Source of the DNA: an uncultured Prochlorococcus sp.
Lineage (GTDB): Bacteria; Cyanobacteriota; Cyanobacteriia; PCC-6307; Cyanobiaceae
Direction of reading: 5' to 3'
Assembly (NCBI GenBank): GCA_902519235.1
Contig: CABYJE010000007.1
Span: 1 to 46,056 of the forward strand
Length of the DNA: 46,056 nt
This document shows positions 24,207-34,007 of this stretch, piece by piece; within the stretch, counting starts at the first letter, position 1; every line of letters begins with the position of its first letter. Made by a program: the position numbers and the translations under genes. The notes below the pieces were generated by a model that made no database searches, was not told the origin of the DNA, and was given only the letters and a program-made list of their open reading frames with translations.

Positions 24207-25281
24207 TAAACCAGTTCTTTACTACTTCGTCTGACCAGCAGCCATGAATAGAGTGAAAACCATTATGACCTCCTTTTTCAGTTATAAAAATAGTAAATTT
24301 ATCAATAAATTTGCCTCTTAAATTCAAAGTTGCATTATATGGAACCCAAGGATCATCTTTAGCATGTATAAAAAGCATGGGGGGTAATTTTTTTATTGAG
24401 TTTTGGATTCTAAATATTGGAGAAGATTTAACATAATAATCTTCTAAAGAATTAAATCCCCAGCTAGGGGCTGTAAATTTATGATCAAATTCCCTTATAC
24501 TTTTTAAACTTCTAATTTTTTTTCTTAATTTCTCGTTATTAAGAATTTTGCCTTCATCATTAAATCCGTCCCATAGCTGATTTTTTAATCGGTGAAGTAA
24601 CCATCTTTGGTAGATATAATTTCTAGGTTTTTCAATACAGGTACTGCATGATGATAAATCTAAAGGACTACTTACGCAGGCTAGGCCATCTAAAAGTTTT
24701 TCTCCTTTGTTTCCATCGGAATCTAAGCAGGCGTTTAAAAGAATTGTTCCGCCTAAAGATAATCCAACTCCGTAAATTGGAAGATTATTCATCTTAATGA
24801 GATCTTTAAACTCCAAATTAATCAATTTTTTAAAATAATTAATTGCGGGAATAACATCACTGGAGCATCTAGCACAATAATTTCCTTTAGCTAAATATCT
24901 CGCAGATCCAGATCCTCTTAGATTTAATTTAAGAACTCCAAAACCATTATTTGCTAATTTTCTAGAGATTCTTCTTAAACCAAACCGTTTAGTTGAGCCC
25001 CCTAAACCATGTGTAACGATTACAAACCCCCTAAGTGAGTCTAAGTTTTCAGGTAATTCTAAAAACCCTAGAAGATAATCATATTCAAATTTTTTAGAAA
25101 GAATTTTATTAATCGGAAAGAATATTTTTTTATTTTTTTTTGATTTATCAAAATCAATAACAAAAGTATCTCTCAAAGTTTGTAAGTCGCCACCTATCCA
25201 AGGTAAAACTTCTCGAAATGGCTTATTTTTTAGGTAATCTGAAAAACTAAAAGATATACTATTATTTCTCCCCAACCCCAA
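24196..25281 (-). CDS. YheT-like alpha/beta hydrolase
   Basis: A 361-residue hydrolase of the YheT/EMB8 group. VTHGLGGSTKRFGLRRI is the oxyanion-hole strand, GVGLSLGGTIL the nucleophile elbow (Ser), DDPWVPYN holds the acid and GGHNGF the catalytic His. RGSGSARYLAKGNYC also fits the group. Substrate unknown. It starts inside the last 20 bases of pntB and so is at the end of the pnt operon, which is a positional link only. Confidence 0.88.
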   Translation of the reverse strand: MGLGRNNSISFSFSDYLKNKPFREVLPWIGGDLQTLRDTFVIDFDKSKKNKKIFFPINKILSKKFEYDYLLGFLELPENLDSLRGFVIVTHGLGGSTKRFGLRRISRKLANNGFGVLKLNLRGSGSARYLAKGNYCARCSSDVIPAINYFKKLINLEFKDLIKMNNLPIYGVGLSLGGTILLNACLDSDGNKGEKLLDGLACVSSPLDLSSCSTCIEKPRNYIYQRWLLHRLKNQLWDGFNDEGKILNNEKLRKKIRSLKSIREFDHKFTAPSWGFNSLEDYYVKSSPIFRIQNSIKKLPPMLFIHAKDDPWVPYNATLNLRGKFIDKFTIFITEKGGHNGFHSIHGCWSDEVVKNWFISI

Positions 25282-26701
25282 GATCCTTTAATTCTCCAAT
25301 CAAATCATTCAGTACCTTTTTTGCATCACCAAAGACCATTGAGGTATTTGGTAAATCAAATAAATCATTTTTTATTCCGGAGTAACCTGCACTCATACCA
25401 CGTTTAATTACAAATACCGTTCTTGCTTCCTGCACATCAAGAACTGGCATGCCATATAAAGGAGAAGAGCTATCATTTTTAGCTTGAGGATTAACCACAT
25501 CATTTGCTCCTAAAACTAAAACAACATCCGTTGCTGGAAAATCAGGATTTACAACGTCCATCTCTTTAAGTTGTTCGTAAGGAACATCTGCTTCTGCTAA
25601 AAGTACATTCATATGTCCAGGCATCCTCCCTGCTACAGGATGAATTGCGTAAACAACTTCAATACCGTTTTGTTCTAGTTTTTTTGTCACTTCCCTTAAA
25701 GTATGTTGAGCTTGAGCTACCGCTAGGCCATAACCAGGAACAATAATTACCTTGTTGGCTGCCTCTAAAGTCAATGCACATTCTTCAACACTGCAAGAAG
25801 TTATGTTTGTATATTCTCCTGAACCAGAAGAGGACGTACTTTGCGCAGATAAAGATCCTCCAAAAAGAACTGAGACCAATGATCTATTCATACCCTTGCA
25901 CATTACTTGAGTAAGTATTAGACCTGCTGCTCCAACCATTGCGCCTGCTACAATCAAAAGCTGACTATCTACAACGAAACCTGCTGCTGCTGCTGCAATC
26001 CCTGAATAACTATTTAATAATGATATAACGACTGGCATATCGGCTCCACCAATTGGCAAAGTAACTCCAATACCTAATAAAGAGGAAACTATAACTAAAA
26101 GCCAAATAGAACTTGTATTGCCGTTTATCAAATCAAAAAAGGCTATCAAGGAAGCAACTGCAAAAACAATATTTACAAAATGTCTAACTTTGCTCTGAGT
26201 CCACCCTGGAGTTGACAACCATCCCTGTAACTTTGCCATCGCCACAATTGAACCTGTGAAAGTTATGGCGCCAACAAATATAGATACAGATATAGAAACT
26301 TCGTTAATCAGTGACTTAAAAAAATCAAAATTTTCTTGGCCACCAGATATAGGAAAAATAGCTACCCCTAAGGCCACTAAAAGGGATGACATTCCTCCAC
26401 AACCATTGAACAAAGCCACTGTTTCAGGCATGGAGGTCATAGGTACTTTTTTTGCAAGTATTGCTCCGAATAAACTACCTATGATTGATCCAATTATTAT
26501 CCAAATCCAAGACTGAATAGCAATGCCGGAAGTGCCTAAATAATAAGAAAGTAATCCTACTACTGATAGCGACATTGCAAATGCAGCTAATCTATTAGCA
26601 TCCCTTGCTGATTTTACTTTTGACAATCCTTTTATTCCCAAAGCCAATAAAAGTACCGCTAGAAGGTCAATAACGAATTTAATGATTACAGGTAGATTCA
26701 T
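25262..26701 (-). CDS. pntB: NAD(P) transhydrogenase subunit beta
   Basis: A 479-residue subunit of the proton-pumping transhydrogenase, which moves hydride between NADH and NADP+ using the proton gradient. About nine membrane helices fill residues 1-275. The C-terminal NADP(H)-binding domain contains VIIVPGYGLAVAQAQHTLRE, HPVAGRMPGHMNVLLAEADV and VLVLGANDVVNPQA. It lies 8 bp after pntA2 on the same strand, and its end overlaps the hydrolase gene. Confidence 0.98.
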   Translation of the reverse strand: MNLPVIIKFVIDLLAVLLLALGIKGLSKVKSARDANRLAAFAMSLSVVGLLSYYLGTSGIAIQSWIWIIIGSIIGSLFGAILAKKVPMTSMPETVALFNGCGGMSSLLVALGVAIFPISGGQENFDFFKSLINEVSISVSIFVGAITFTGSIVAMAKLQGWLSTPGWTQSKVRHFVNIVFAVASLIAFFDLINGNTSSIWLLVIVSSLLGIGVTLPIGGADMPVVISLLNSYSGIAAAAAGFVVDSQLLIVAGAMVGAAGLILTQVMCKGMNRSLVSVLFGGSLSAQSTSSSGSGEYTNITSCSVEECALTLEAANKVIIVPGYGLAVAQAQHTLREVTKKLEQNGIEVVYAIHPVAGRMPGHMNVLLAEADVPYEQLKEMDVVNPDFPATDVVLVLGANDVVNPQAKNDSSSPLYGMPVLDVQEARTVFVIKRGMSAGYSGIKNDLFDLPNTSMVFGDAKKVLNDLIGELKDLGVGEK

Positions 26702-26709
26702 TTTGAAAA

Positions 26710-27003
26710 TTACTTCTTATTTGATTGTTTACGACTAAACATTGCGAGCATTCGATCAGTTACATAGAAACCGCCTACAACGTTGAAAAGTGCGAATCCA
26801 AGAGAAACTGAACCAATTATTAAAAGTGGTATGTTACCTTCTGCTTTTACAATTAAAGTCAAGGCTGCAAGCATTGTTATTCCCGAAATTGCATTTGCTC
26901 CACTCATTAGAGGTGTGTGAAGGGTAGGAGGAACTTTTCCAATTAACTCGAGGCCTAATAAACTACCAAGTAAAAGAACCCAAAGAAGACTTATAAAAGA
27001 CAT
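26710..27003 (-). CDS. pntA2: NAD(P) transhydrogenase subunit alpha part 2
   Basis: A 97-residue membrane piece of the split alpha subunit. Three helices are predicted; the block TPLMSGANAISGITMLAAL is the conserved core. In E. coli this part is fused to the NAD domain; in cyanobacteria it is a separate gene as here. Between pntA1 (12 bp) and pntB (8 bp). Confidence 0.96.
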   Translation of the reverse strand: MSFISLLWVLLLGSLLGLELIGKVPPTLHTPLMSGANAISGITMLAALTLIVKAEGNIPLLIIGSVSLGFALFNVVGGFYVTDRMLAMFSRKQSNKK

Positions 27004-27015
27004 AATTTTAAAACC

Positions 27016-28146
27016 TCAATTTTCAAAAACTTTATTTTGAAGAATAACTCCTTCATCGCTTAATAAACATCCAGAAATGAGTTCATCCTCTTTATCTAAT
27101 TTAATTACACCATCTTTTATAAATGGTGTAATCAAAGATGTTAAGTTCTTAGCATAAAGTGAACTTGCATCATATGGAACTGAAGAGGGTAATTCGCCCG
27201 CTCCTATGAGTTTTACCCCATCTTTGATAATAGTTTCATTTGATTTTGTTCCTTCGCAGTTCCCTCCTTGAGAAACTGCCAAATCTATCACCACAGCCCC
27301 AGGTCTCATTTTTTCAATCATAGGAGAGTCTATTAAAACAGGGGCCTTTTTACCTAGAACTTGCGCAGTACATATAGCAACATCAGCTTCAGATAAATAT
27401 TTAGTTAAAGTTGCCTTCTGTTTTGAGAGGAATTCCGGTGTTACAGCTTTTGCATAACCTCCTGCCTCGCCTGGCTTTTCCTCAACTTCAGGAAGTTCTA
27501 TAAATCTTGCTCCTAAGGACTCTACTTGTTCTTTAACAGCAGGTCTAATATCAGATACAAATACTATTGCACCAAGTCTTTTTGCTGTCGCAACTGCCTG
27601 TAATCCTGCAACTCCTCCACCAAGAACGACTACTTTGGCAGGTTGGACTGTCCCAGCTGCAGTCATAAGCATTGGGAAATATCTATCTAACTCACTTGCA
27701 GCCAAAAGAACTGCTTTATATCCAGCAATATTGGCCTGTGAAGAAAGAACATCAGAAGATTGAGCTCTACTAATCCTCGGCAGCAACTCAAGTGATAAAG
27801 CTGAAATCTTATTACTATTTATGATCCTGAGAAGCTCCTCATTACCATATGGGTTGAGAAGACCAAGAAGAACAGCCCCTTTCTTTAATTTAGTTAAATT
27901 ATCCTCTGATGGAGTTTGAACACAAAATATTAAGTCCGCTTCACGCCAAATTTTTTGATCTAAGTTAGATATTATTGTTCCGCCCGATTCTTCATATGAT
28001 AAGTCACTAAATCCTGATAATTTTCCTGCTGAACTTTCAATATAAACATCACATCCAAGGCTTTTTAATTTCTTTACCGCTTCTGGCGTCGCTGAAACTC
28101 TCCTTTCACCAGAGCTTGTTTCGGAAGGAATAAGTATCTTTGTCAA
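27016..28146 (-). CDS. pntA1: NAD(P) transhydrogenase subunit alpha part 1
   Basis: The 376-residue NAD(H)-binding soluble part of the transhydrogenase. ETSSGERRVSATPEAVKKL opens the alanine-dehydrogenase-like fold. VVVLGGGVAGLQAVATAKRL with VSDIRP is the Rossmann dinucleotide site, and AVSQGGNCEGTKSNETI lies near the interface. It is the first gene of the pntA1-pntA2-pntB-hydrolase run; its promoter should lie in the 127-base gap to the divergent gene at 28274. Confidence 0.97.
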   Translation of the reverse strand: MTKILIPSETSSGERRVSATPEAVKKLKSLGCDVYIESSAGKLSGFSDLSYEESGGTIISNLDQKIWREADLIFCVQTPSEDNLTKLKKGAVLLGLLNPYGNEELLRIINSNKISALSLELLPRISRAQSSDVLSSQANIAGYKAVLLAASELDRYFPMLMTAAGTVQPAKVVVLGGGVAGLQAVATAKRLGAIVFVSDIRPAVKEQVESLGARFIELPEVEEKPGEAGGYAKAVTPEFLSKQKATLTKYLSEADVAICTAQVLGKKAPVLIDSPMIEKMRPGAVVIDLAVSQGGNCEGTKSNETIIKDGVKLIGAGELPSSVPYDASSLYAKNLTSLITPFIKDGVIKLDKEDELISGCLLSDEGVILQNKVFEN

Positions 28147-28273
28147 TTTATTTATTTTTTTAACATACTAAATATAAATTGAAGAAAGTCAAAAGTCTTG
28201 GATTTTTGTTAAAAATATATTTTCTTTTCTGTAAAAAATAGCTATCTAGAATATATAAGTACTAAATAATCCA

Positions 28274-28852
28274 ATGAGTATAAAAGCAATCGAATGTCCT
28301 GATGGAGTATGTCACAGTCATCATGGTGGTCATGCTGTTCCAAGACAAGCTATGCAGAAAAATCTAGAAAGACATGGTAAAGACTGGTGCGAGAAATTAG
28401 CAGAGAGAATTTATGAAATGTCAGTTGATACTTATTCACAGACAGTCATGCCTAGTCTTCACTCAGCAGGTTGGCAAAGAAGACATTTAGACTGGGAATT
28501 TAAGTTGGCAGAAAATGATTCTGAACCTGATGAAGCTCTTGTTGAAGGAATTATTAATGCCACAGAAAGCTTTCTAAGAAGTAGTGAGGTGCATCGATTA
28601 TTTATTCAGGAATTAGTCCAGGGCACATTTGAGGAAGCAAATGACAAAAAAATAATTTCTAAAGCAATAAAATCTATCATTGAAGAAGAAATTGTTATTT
28701 CACTAAGAGCAAAGAAAGAAACTCTGTTAAAGAAAATATCCGCAAAATTAATATCAGAAGAAAAAGTTAGCGAGGAACTTGCAATAAATTCAGCTAAAGA
28801 GGGTTTTGAGGAAGTGGAAAGACTACTTGCAAATCACAGCGAGGCAGTCTAA
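28274..28852 (+). CDS. conserved hypothetical with Cys/His-rich start
   Basis: A 192-residue soluble protein. The start is unusual: ECPDGVCHSHHGGHAVPRQA, with two cysteines and four histidines in 15 residues, a likely metal-binding tag. The rest is helical and acidic, with WQRRHLDWEFKLAENDSEP in the middle and repeated KKISAKLISEEKV-type helices. I recall proteins like it in marine cyanobacteria without known function. It stands alone, divergent from pntA1. Confidence 0.65.
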   Translation: MSIKAIECPDGVCHSHHGGHAVPRQAMQKNLERHGKDWCEKLAERIYEMSVDTYSQTVMPSLHSAGWQRRHLDWEFKLAENDSEPDEALVEGIINATESFLRSSEVHRLFIQELVQGTFEEANDKKIISKAIKSIIEEEIVISLRAKKETLLKKISAKLISEEKVSEELAINSAKEGFEEVERLLANHSEAV

Positions 28853-29006
28853 CTCTATTTTTTTATATTTTCTTTATAATTTACCCAAAAATTGGCTCAA
28901 ATATAAATTAAAGATTAAATTATTGTTTGGAAGTACAAAGTTGTAACTTATTAGACAATACATAGGTTCTCTAGTGTGTTTATCTAAATAAAGCTTAAAT
29001 CTTTGA

Positions 29007-29231
29007 ATGGACAATTTCATTAGAAAAAGGATCGACATAGCGTCCTGTTGGGCAACCAATAGAATTTCTGCAATGGACACTTTAGAAAGGTATGAAGACA
29101 GTTATGCAATTGCAGAAGAATTTAGAGAGTGGATATTACATATTGGAGAAAAGAACGAAAATTTAACAGATTCTGTTTTAAACTTCCCAAAAGAATTAAA
29201 AAAGTTATTAGATCAAAAAGTCAACGATTGA
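29007..29231 (+). CDS. conserved hypothetical, 74 residues
   Basis: Starts MDNFIRKRIDIASCWATNRI and continues SAMDTLERYEDSYAIAEEFR. All-helical, acidic, no signal. The size and helical pattern are typical of small cytosolic adaptor proteins, but no family is recognised. It is 79 bp upstream of the thioredoxin reductase gene on the same strand. Confidence 0.6.
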   Translation: MDNFIRKRIDIASCWATNRISAMDTLERYEDSYAIAEEFREWILHIGEKNENLTDSVLNFPKELKKLLDQKVND

Positions 29232-29310
29232 GTAATAAATCTATCGAGTGAAATCCGCCCTACATTATTTGGGTTAGTTTATTATTATTAATATTGAAAT
29301 TAGCAAATAA

Positions 29311-30687
29311 ATGGAGAATAAAGAGAACACTTCAAATGTAGAAAATGTTGTAATTATTGGTTCAGGTCCTGCAGGATATACAGCTGCAATTTATGCAGCA
29401 AGAGCAAATCTTCAACCATTGCTCGTTACAGGATTTAACTCTGGTGGAATTCCTGGTGGCCAATTAATGACTACAACATTTGTTGAAAATTATCCAGGTT
29501 TTCCAGATGGTGTACTTGGTCCTGAATTAATGGATCTAATGAAAGCTCAAGCCGAAAGATGGGGCACTAATTTATACGAAAGTGATGTTGTCTCAATAAA
29601 TACTGATTCACATCCCTTTGAATTAAAAACTTTAGAAGGAACTATAAAATCTAACTCAATTATTATTGCAACTGGAGCAAGTGCAAATAGATTAGGCGTG
29701 ATAAATGAAGATAAATTCTGGAGTAAAGGAATAAGTGCTTGTGCTATATGTGATGGAGCGACCCCACAATTTAGAGGTGAAGAATTAGCTGTTATTGGAG
29801 GGGGCGACTCTGCATGTGAAGAAGCAGCATATCTCACAAAGTATGGAAGCAAAGTGCATTTGATTGTTAGATCAGAAAAATTAAGGGCTAGCGCAGCAAT
29901 GGTAGATAGAGTAAAAGCTAATCCAAAGATAGAAATTCATTGGAACACAAAAGTTAATAAAGCGGATGGCTCTGAATGGCTTGAGAAAATAGAAACTATT
30001 CACTCTCCAGAAGGTAAAGGGGAAATCAATATAAAAGGTCTTTTTTACGCGATAGGGCACACACCAAATACGAAGTTCTTAGGCAACAAAATTGATTTAG
30101 ATAATAAAGGATATATTGCTTGCAAATCAGGAAGGCCAGAAACATCTATTGAAGGCATCTTCGCTGCAGGTGACGTTGTCGATTCTGAGTGGAGACAAGG
30201 AGTTACCGCTGCAGGAACTGGGTGCATGGCAGCATTAGCTACCGAAAGGTGGCTAGCCGAGAAAAACTTAGCAAAAACTATAGTCAGAGAAAAACCAGAA
30301 CCAGAAAAAAAACTTAATTCATCAGATTTTAATGAAGAAGAAGTGAATGAAGATACTTTCGATTCAAATTCTGAATGGCAAAAAGGCAGTTATGCATTAA
30401 GGAAACTTTATCACGAGAGTAAAAAACCTATCTTAGTAATTTTTAGTTCTCCAAGTTGCGGCCCATGTCATGTTTTAAAACCTCAGTTAAAAAGGATAAT
30501 TAAAGAACTTGATGGTGCAGTTCTTGGCATTGAAATAGATATTGATAAAGATCAAGATATTGCAAAACAAGCTGGTATTAATGGCACACCAACAGTTCAA
30601 CTTTTTAAAGAAAAATTATTAAAAAAACAATGGCAAGGTGTTAAACAAAGAAGTGAGTTTAAAGAAGCGATAAAAAATATTATCTAA
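29311..30687 (+). CDS. trxB: NADPH-thioredoxin reductase fused to thioredoxin (NTRC type)
   Basis: A 458-residue two-domain enzyme. Reductase part, about 1-325: FAD motif [16 protein letters not shown], active-site CAIC (144-147), NADPH motif [17 protein letters not shown] and the second FAD block GIFAAGDV. After an acidic linker (about 330-350) comes a thioredoxin domain with CGPC (383-386) and [11 protein letters not shown]. Such fusions (NTRC) use NADPH to keep 2-Cys peroxiredoxins and other targets reduced in the dark in cyanobacteria and chloroplasts. Both active sites are intact. Convergent with infA, 9 bp apart. Confidence 0.96.
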   Translation: MENKENTSNVENVVIIGSGPAGYTAAIYAARANLQPLLVTGFNSGGIPGGQLMTTTFVENYPGFPDGVLGPELMDLMKAQAERWGTNLYESDVVSINTDSHPFELKTLEGTIKSNSIIIATGASANRLGVINEDKFWSKGISACAICDGATPQFRGEELAVIGGGDSACEEAAYLTKYGSKVHLIVRSEKLRASAAMVDRVKANPKIEIHWNTKVNKADGSEWLEKIETIHSPEGKGEINIKGLFYAIGHTPNTKFLGNKIDLDNKGYIACKSGRPETSIEGIFAAGDVVDSEWRQGVTAAGTGCMAALATERWLAEKNLAKTIVREKPEPEKKLNSSDFNEEEVNEDTFDSNSEWQKGSYALRKLYHESKKPILVIFSSPSCGPCHVLKPQLKRIIKELDGAVLGIEIDIDKDQDIAKQAGINGTPTVQLFKEKLLKKQWQGVKQRSEFKEAIKNII

Positions 30688-30696
30688 AGTAACTTT

Positions 30697-30963
30697 TTAT
30701 TTATTATTTCTCTTGGGATTATTTTTATTTGTAGTAGGTTTAGCATTGCCTGCATTCCTCTCTCTATAAGTTATCCTCCCTCTAGAAAGATCATAAGGAC
30801 TTATCTCAACTAACACTTTGTCTCCAGCTAATAATTTAATTCTAAATTTAGTCAATTTACCTGCAGCTCTACATAAACATTGATGTCCTTCAGGTTGTTC
30901 TAAGGTAACCAAATAAAATCCATTCCCCTGCTCTTTTTCTATTACACCTGAAGTTTCAATCAT
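30697..30963 (-). CDS. infA: translation initiation factor IF-1
   Basis: An 88-residue IF-1: an S1/OB-fold with SGVIEKEQGNGFYLVTLEQP, HQCLCRAAGKLTKFRIKLLA and GDKVLVEISPYDLSRGRITY. It blocks the ribosomal A site during initiation. The last 20 residues (NAGNAKPTTNKNNPKRNNK) form a basic, asparagine-rich extension that most bacterial IF-1 proteins lack. Single gene, convergent with the thioredoxin reductase gene. Confidence 0.96.
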   Translation of the reverse strand: MIETSGVIEKEQGNGFYLVTLEQPEGHQCLCRAAGKLTKFRIKLLAGDKVLVEISPYDLSRGRITYRERNAGNAKPTTNKNNPKRNNK

Positions 30964-31055
30964 TAATTAATCTTTTACTAAGTACATATTATCAGAAAAA
31001 GATTGGCCAAAATTGATTTAAAAAAAATTACATACGTAAAAATATGCAATTCAAT

Positions 31056-31268
31056 TCAAATTGAAAATTTAATTTCATTAATTATTTGAAGTTGTCCATA
31101 GTAAAAATTTGCTTTCGCAATTTTTTCAGAATCTTCTAATTGATCAAAAAAAACGAACCCAAGGCTTTCCCATAATGAAGATCCGCAAACATTATTCAAT
31201 TCATTTTTTGCTTCTTTTGCAAAATTATCTAGTTTTCGTTCAAGGTTTTTAGACTTGGAAACAGACAT
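31056..31268 (-). CDS. hypothetical protein, 70 residues
   Basis: Starts MSVSKSKNLERKLDNFAKEA and continues KNELNNVCGSSLWESLGFVF, then FDQLEDSEKIAKANFYYGQL. Soluble with two helices; one cysteine. Located between infA and ycf39 on the same strand. Not recognised; probably a picocyanobacterial orphan. Confidence 0.55.
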   Translation of the reverse strand: MSVSKSKNLERKLDNFAKEAKNELNNVCGSSLWESLGFVFFDQLEDSEKIAKANFYYGQLQIINEIKFSI

Positions 31269-31324
31269 AGGTCAATACTATTTAATATAGTACAAATATA
31301 CTGTCTAATTCTAAAATTGCAATA

Positions 31325-32287
31325 TTAAAAAGGTAATCTCTTTTTTTCTTCAATATTAAGATCTGCTTCCATTTCCCTTAATCTTTTAAGTATTTGTTGA
31401 TAATACTCCTTTATATAACTCTCTAGTGAGGTCATATCTTCTTTTTTAACTTCCAATATTTCGTAAGTTTTGCTCATGTCAGCATCTAATGATTCACCAC
31501 TACTAGTTACTTCAGCAAAAGCCAATCGCTCAGCAACATTAAGAGAATCTTGGAAAAAGGAAACTACTTTTTGAGTGACACTAATAAGGAAGGGGGAAAC
31601 TCTAAAAATTTTGGCTTTTTTTTCACTAAATTTTTCACATAAAGATATAACTTCATTTGAATCCCATGCTTTGGGACCTACTAATGGCAATGATGTTCTG
31701 TGAGTTTTTGGATTATTTACTGCTGCTACAACAACTTTCGCCATATCTTGTGTATTCATATAAGCAATTTTAGTTGGAGTCCCACTCATCCACACTGCTT
31801 GACTATCCAAGATTGGGATTGCGAATTGACCTATAACTCCTTGCATAAAAGCTGCACATTTGAAGATTGTATAGTCTAAATCAGATTTTTCAAGAAGTTT
31901 TTCAGTGCAAAATTTAATGTCCATTAAAGGAACATTTCTAAACTTTTCTGTTAGGAGGATAGAAAGGAATATTACCCTTTTAACGTTTAATGATTCGCAA
32001 GAATTGAATAAGTTAAGTTTTCCATCCCAATCAATTTCATAAATACTTTTAGGATCATCTGGCCTACTAGTAGCTGCATCAATAACTACTTCAATATCTT
32101 GCAATGCATATTCGATATCAGAAGAATTTAATAAATTACCTTTTGTTAGCTCACAACCCCATTCTTGTAGAAAGGAAGCTTTTCTTGGATTTCTTACAAA
32201 GCATCTTACTTCATGTCCCTCTTCTATAGCTTGCTTTGCTATTTGTCTACCAAGTGTCCCTGTTGCTCCTACTAAAAGAATCTTCAT
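31325..32287 (-). CDS. ycf39: Ycf39-like NmrA-family protein, photosystem II assembly
   Basis: A 320-residue atypical short-chain dehydrogenase. The Rossmann start VGATGTLGRQIAKQAIEEGH and DAATSRPDDPKSIYEIDWDG match Ycf39, as do KFCTEKLLEKSDLDYTIFKC and the MNTQDMAKVVVAA block. In Synechocystis, Ycf39 forms a complex with Hlips that binds early photosystem II and delivers chlorophyll; the hli genes at 13.5-14.1 kb could supply partners. No enzyme activity is needed for that role. It lies upstream of petM's stop on the same strand, 57 bp away. Confidence 0.85.
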   Translation of the reverse strand: MKILLVGATGTLGRQIAKQAIEEGHEVRCFVRNPRKASFLQEWGCELTKGNLLNSSDIEYALQDIEVVIDAATSRPDDPKSIYEIDWDGKLNLFNSCESLNVKRVIFLSILLTEKFRNVPLMDIKFCTEKLLEKSDLDYTIFKCAAFMQGVIGQFAIPILDSQAVWMSGTPTKIAYMNTQDMAKVVVAAVNNPKTHRTSLPLVGPKAWDSNEVISLCEKFSEKKAKIFRVSPFLISVTQKVVSFFQDSLNVAERLAFAEVTSSGESLDADMSKTYEILEVKKEDMTSLESYIKEYYQQILKRLREMEADLNIEEKKRLPF

Positions 32288-32344
32288 ACTTAAGATTTAC
32301 TTAACTTTAAGACCATAACTCAAACTGTGATGTATCCGTGAGAA

Positions 32345-32443
32345 TCAGTCTCCCTGAAACTTTAATAACAAAGCACCGCCAACTAATCCTATTGGTATCA
32401 GTATCCAAAAAACTGCTGCAATACTAAAAATTTCTTTAGCCAT
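32345..32443 (-). CDS. petM: cytochrome b6f complex subunit PetM
   Basis: A 32-residue single-helix protein, [20 protein letters not shown], then [12 protein letters not shown]. It matches the small b6f subunit VII of cyanobacteria in length and sequence type. It sits at the edge of the b6f dimer in the thylakoid membrane. It precedes ycf39 on the same strand. Confidence 0.93.
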
Positions 32444-32537
32444 AGTAAAATTTAATGATTACTATAATTTACATTCAAAATACATTTATTTGTTAAAAAT
32501 GTAGATAATTCAAATATCTTGAAAATTTTTGATTGTT

Positions 32538-33479
32538 ATGAATAATAATTCCAAAGAAAATGTAAATTTTCCTAATTACTGGATTTGGAATGGTTTTAAA
32601 ATTTGTTGGAGTGTTACAGGCGAAGAAAATGAGATTCCAATTATCTTTCTCCATGGATTTGGAGCAAGTCGAAAACATTGGAGAAACAATTTAGAGTATT
32701 TTGCGAAAAAGAATTTTGCCTCTTATTCTTTGGATTTAATAGGATTTGGGGATTCAGACCAACCTGGGATTAGACAAATTGGAAAAATAGATAATGAGAT
32801 TTGGTCTAATCAAGTGAAAGACTTTATTGCACAAGTGATAAGACCAAAGAATTCTGGGAAAGTAATTCTTATTGGCAATTCCCTTGGATCCCTAGTTGCT
32901 TTAACATGTGCAGTTACATTAGAGGATCAGATTGCAAAAGTTATTGCATCTCCGCTGCCAGATCAAATTCAAGAAAATAAAAAATCGAAAACAAAAAAAT
33001 TATCATTTAAGAAATTTCAAGATAAATTCATAAGAATATTTTTTATGTTTTTTCCTTTGGAGATTATTTTATTTTTAATAACCAAATTAGGCGTTATAAA
33101 ACTGGGGCTAAATTCTGCCTATTTCAAAAAAGATAATATTGATCGCGAATTAATAGATTTGGTAACAAAACCAGTTCTTAGGAGAACTTCCGCTAGATCA
33201 TTAAGAGCAATGTGTATTGGAATGTCTTCAAGAGATGAAAAATTTCAAGCTTCTTACCTTTTGAGAAAACTAAGCGCCTCAAAAAAAGTTCCTTTTTTAT
33301 TAATTTGGGGAGAAAAAGATAATTTCATACCTTTGTTTGTTGGCAAAAAGATTGCAAATTCCCATAGATGGGTAAAATTAAAAATAGTATCCAATTCAGG
33401 GCATTGTATCCATGATGAAGACCCTTCAGTATTCAATAGGATTTCTTATGAATGGATTAGAGATTTAAAACCCTTTTAA
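32538..33479 (+). CDS. alpha/beta hydrolase
   Basis: A 313-residue hydrolase from ATG 32538 (a TTG three codons before is possible). FLHGFGASRKHWRNN is the oxyanion strand, LIGNSLGSLVALT the nucleophile elbow with Ser, WGEKDNFIP the acid region and SGHCIHDEDP the His. The basic linker and hydrophobic stretch at about 155-185 (FIRIFFMFFPLEIILFLITK) suggest a membrane-facing lid. It resembles the hydrolases annotated near pigment genes in cyanobacteria; the substrate is unknown. It is 3 bp upstream of ilvH. Confidence 0.88.
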   Translation: MNNNSKENVNFPNYWIWNGFKICWSVTGEENEIPIIFLHGFGASRKHWRNNLEYFAKKNFASYSLDLIGFGDSDQPGIRQIGKIDNEIWSNQVKDFIAQVIRPKNSGKVILIGNSLGSLVALTCAVTLEDQIAKVIASPLPDQIQENKKSKTKKLSFKKFQDKFIRIFFMFFPLEIILFLITKLGVIKLGLNSAYFKKDNIDRELIDLVTKPVLRRTSARSLRAMCIGMSSRDEKFQASYLLRKLSASKKVPFLLIWGEKDNFIPLFVGKKIANSHRWVKLKIVSNSGHCIHDEDPSVFNRISYEWIRDLKPF

Positions 33480-33482
33480 AAT

Positions 33483-34007
33483 ATGAAACATACATTATCA
33501 GTTCTTGTAGAAGATGAATCTGGAGCCTTGAGTAGAATCTCAGGTCTCTTTGCTAGAAGGGGATTCAACATAGATAGCCTTGCAGTAGGACCTGCAGAAT
33601 CTAAAGGGATTTCAAGGTTAACAATGGTAGTAGAGGGTGATGATGAAACTCTTCAACAAATGACTAAGCAACTTAATAAGTTATTTAATGTTCTGGGAGT
33701 TGTAGATTTCACTAATCTCGCAGCTGTTGAGAGGGAATTGATGTTACTAAAAGTTTCATCGAAAGAAGATACTAGGAGTAATATCCTTGATATAGTACAA
33801 ATTTTCCGTGCAAAAGTTGTTGATGTATCAGATATGGCATTAACTCTCGAGGTAGTTGGAGATCCTGGGAAGTTAGTTGCTTTAGAGAAATTACTCGAGC
33901 CATACGGCATCCTTGAAATAGCGAGGACTGGTAAGGTAGCTCTTAAACGCTCTTCAGGAGTTAATACAGAAATGTTGAAAATAAACAAATATTCTCTAGA
34001 AATTTAA
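33483..34007 (+). CDS. ilvH: acetolactate synthase small subunit
   Basis: A 174-residue regulatory subunit of acetolactate synthase for valine, leucine and isoleucine. The ACT domain opens [20 protein letters not shown] and continues [16 protein letters not shown], with the conserved [16 protein letters not shown]. The C-terminal domain has [20 protein letters not shown]. The family binds valine for feedback control. It follows the hydrolase gene by 3 bp and overlaps the convergent cyclophilin gene by 4 bp. Confidence 0.97.
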   Translation: MKHTLSVLVEDESGALSRISGLFARRGFNIDSLAVGPAESKGISRLTMVVEGDDETLQQMTKQLNKLFNVLGVVDFTNLAAVERELMLLKVSSKEDTRSNILDIVQIFRAKVVDVSDMALTLEVVGDPGKLVALEKLLEPYGILEIARTGKVALKRSSGVNTEMLKINKYSLEI

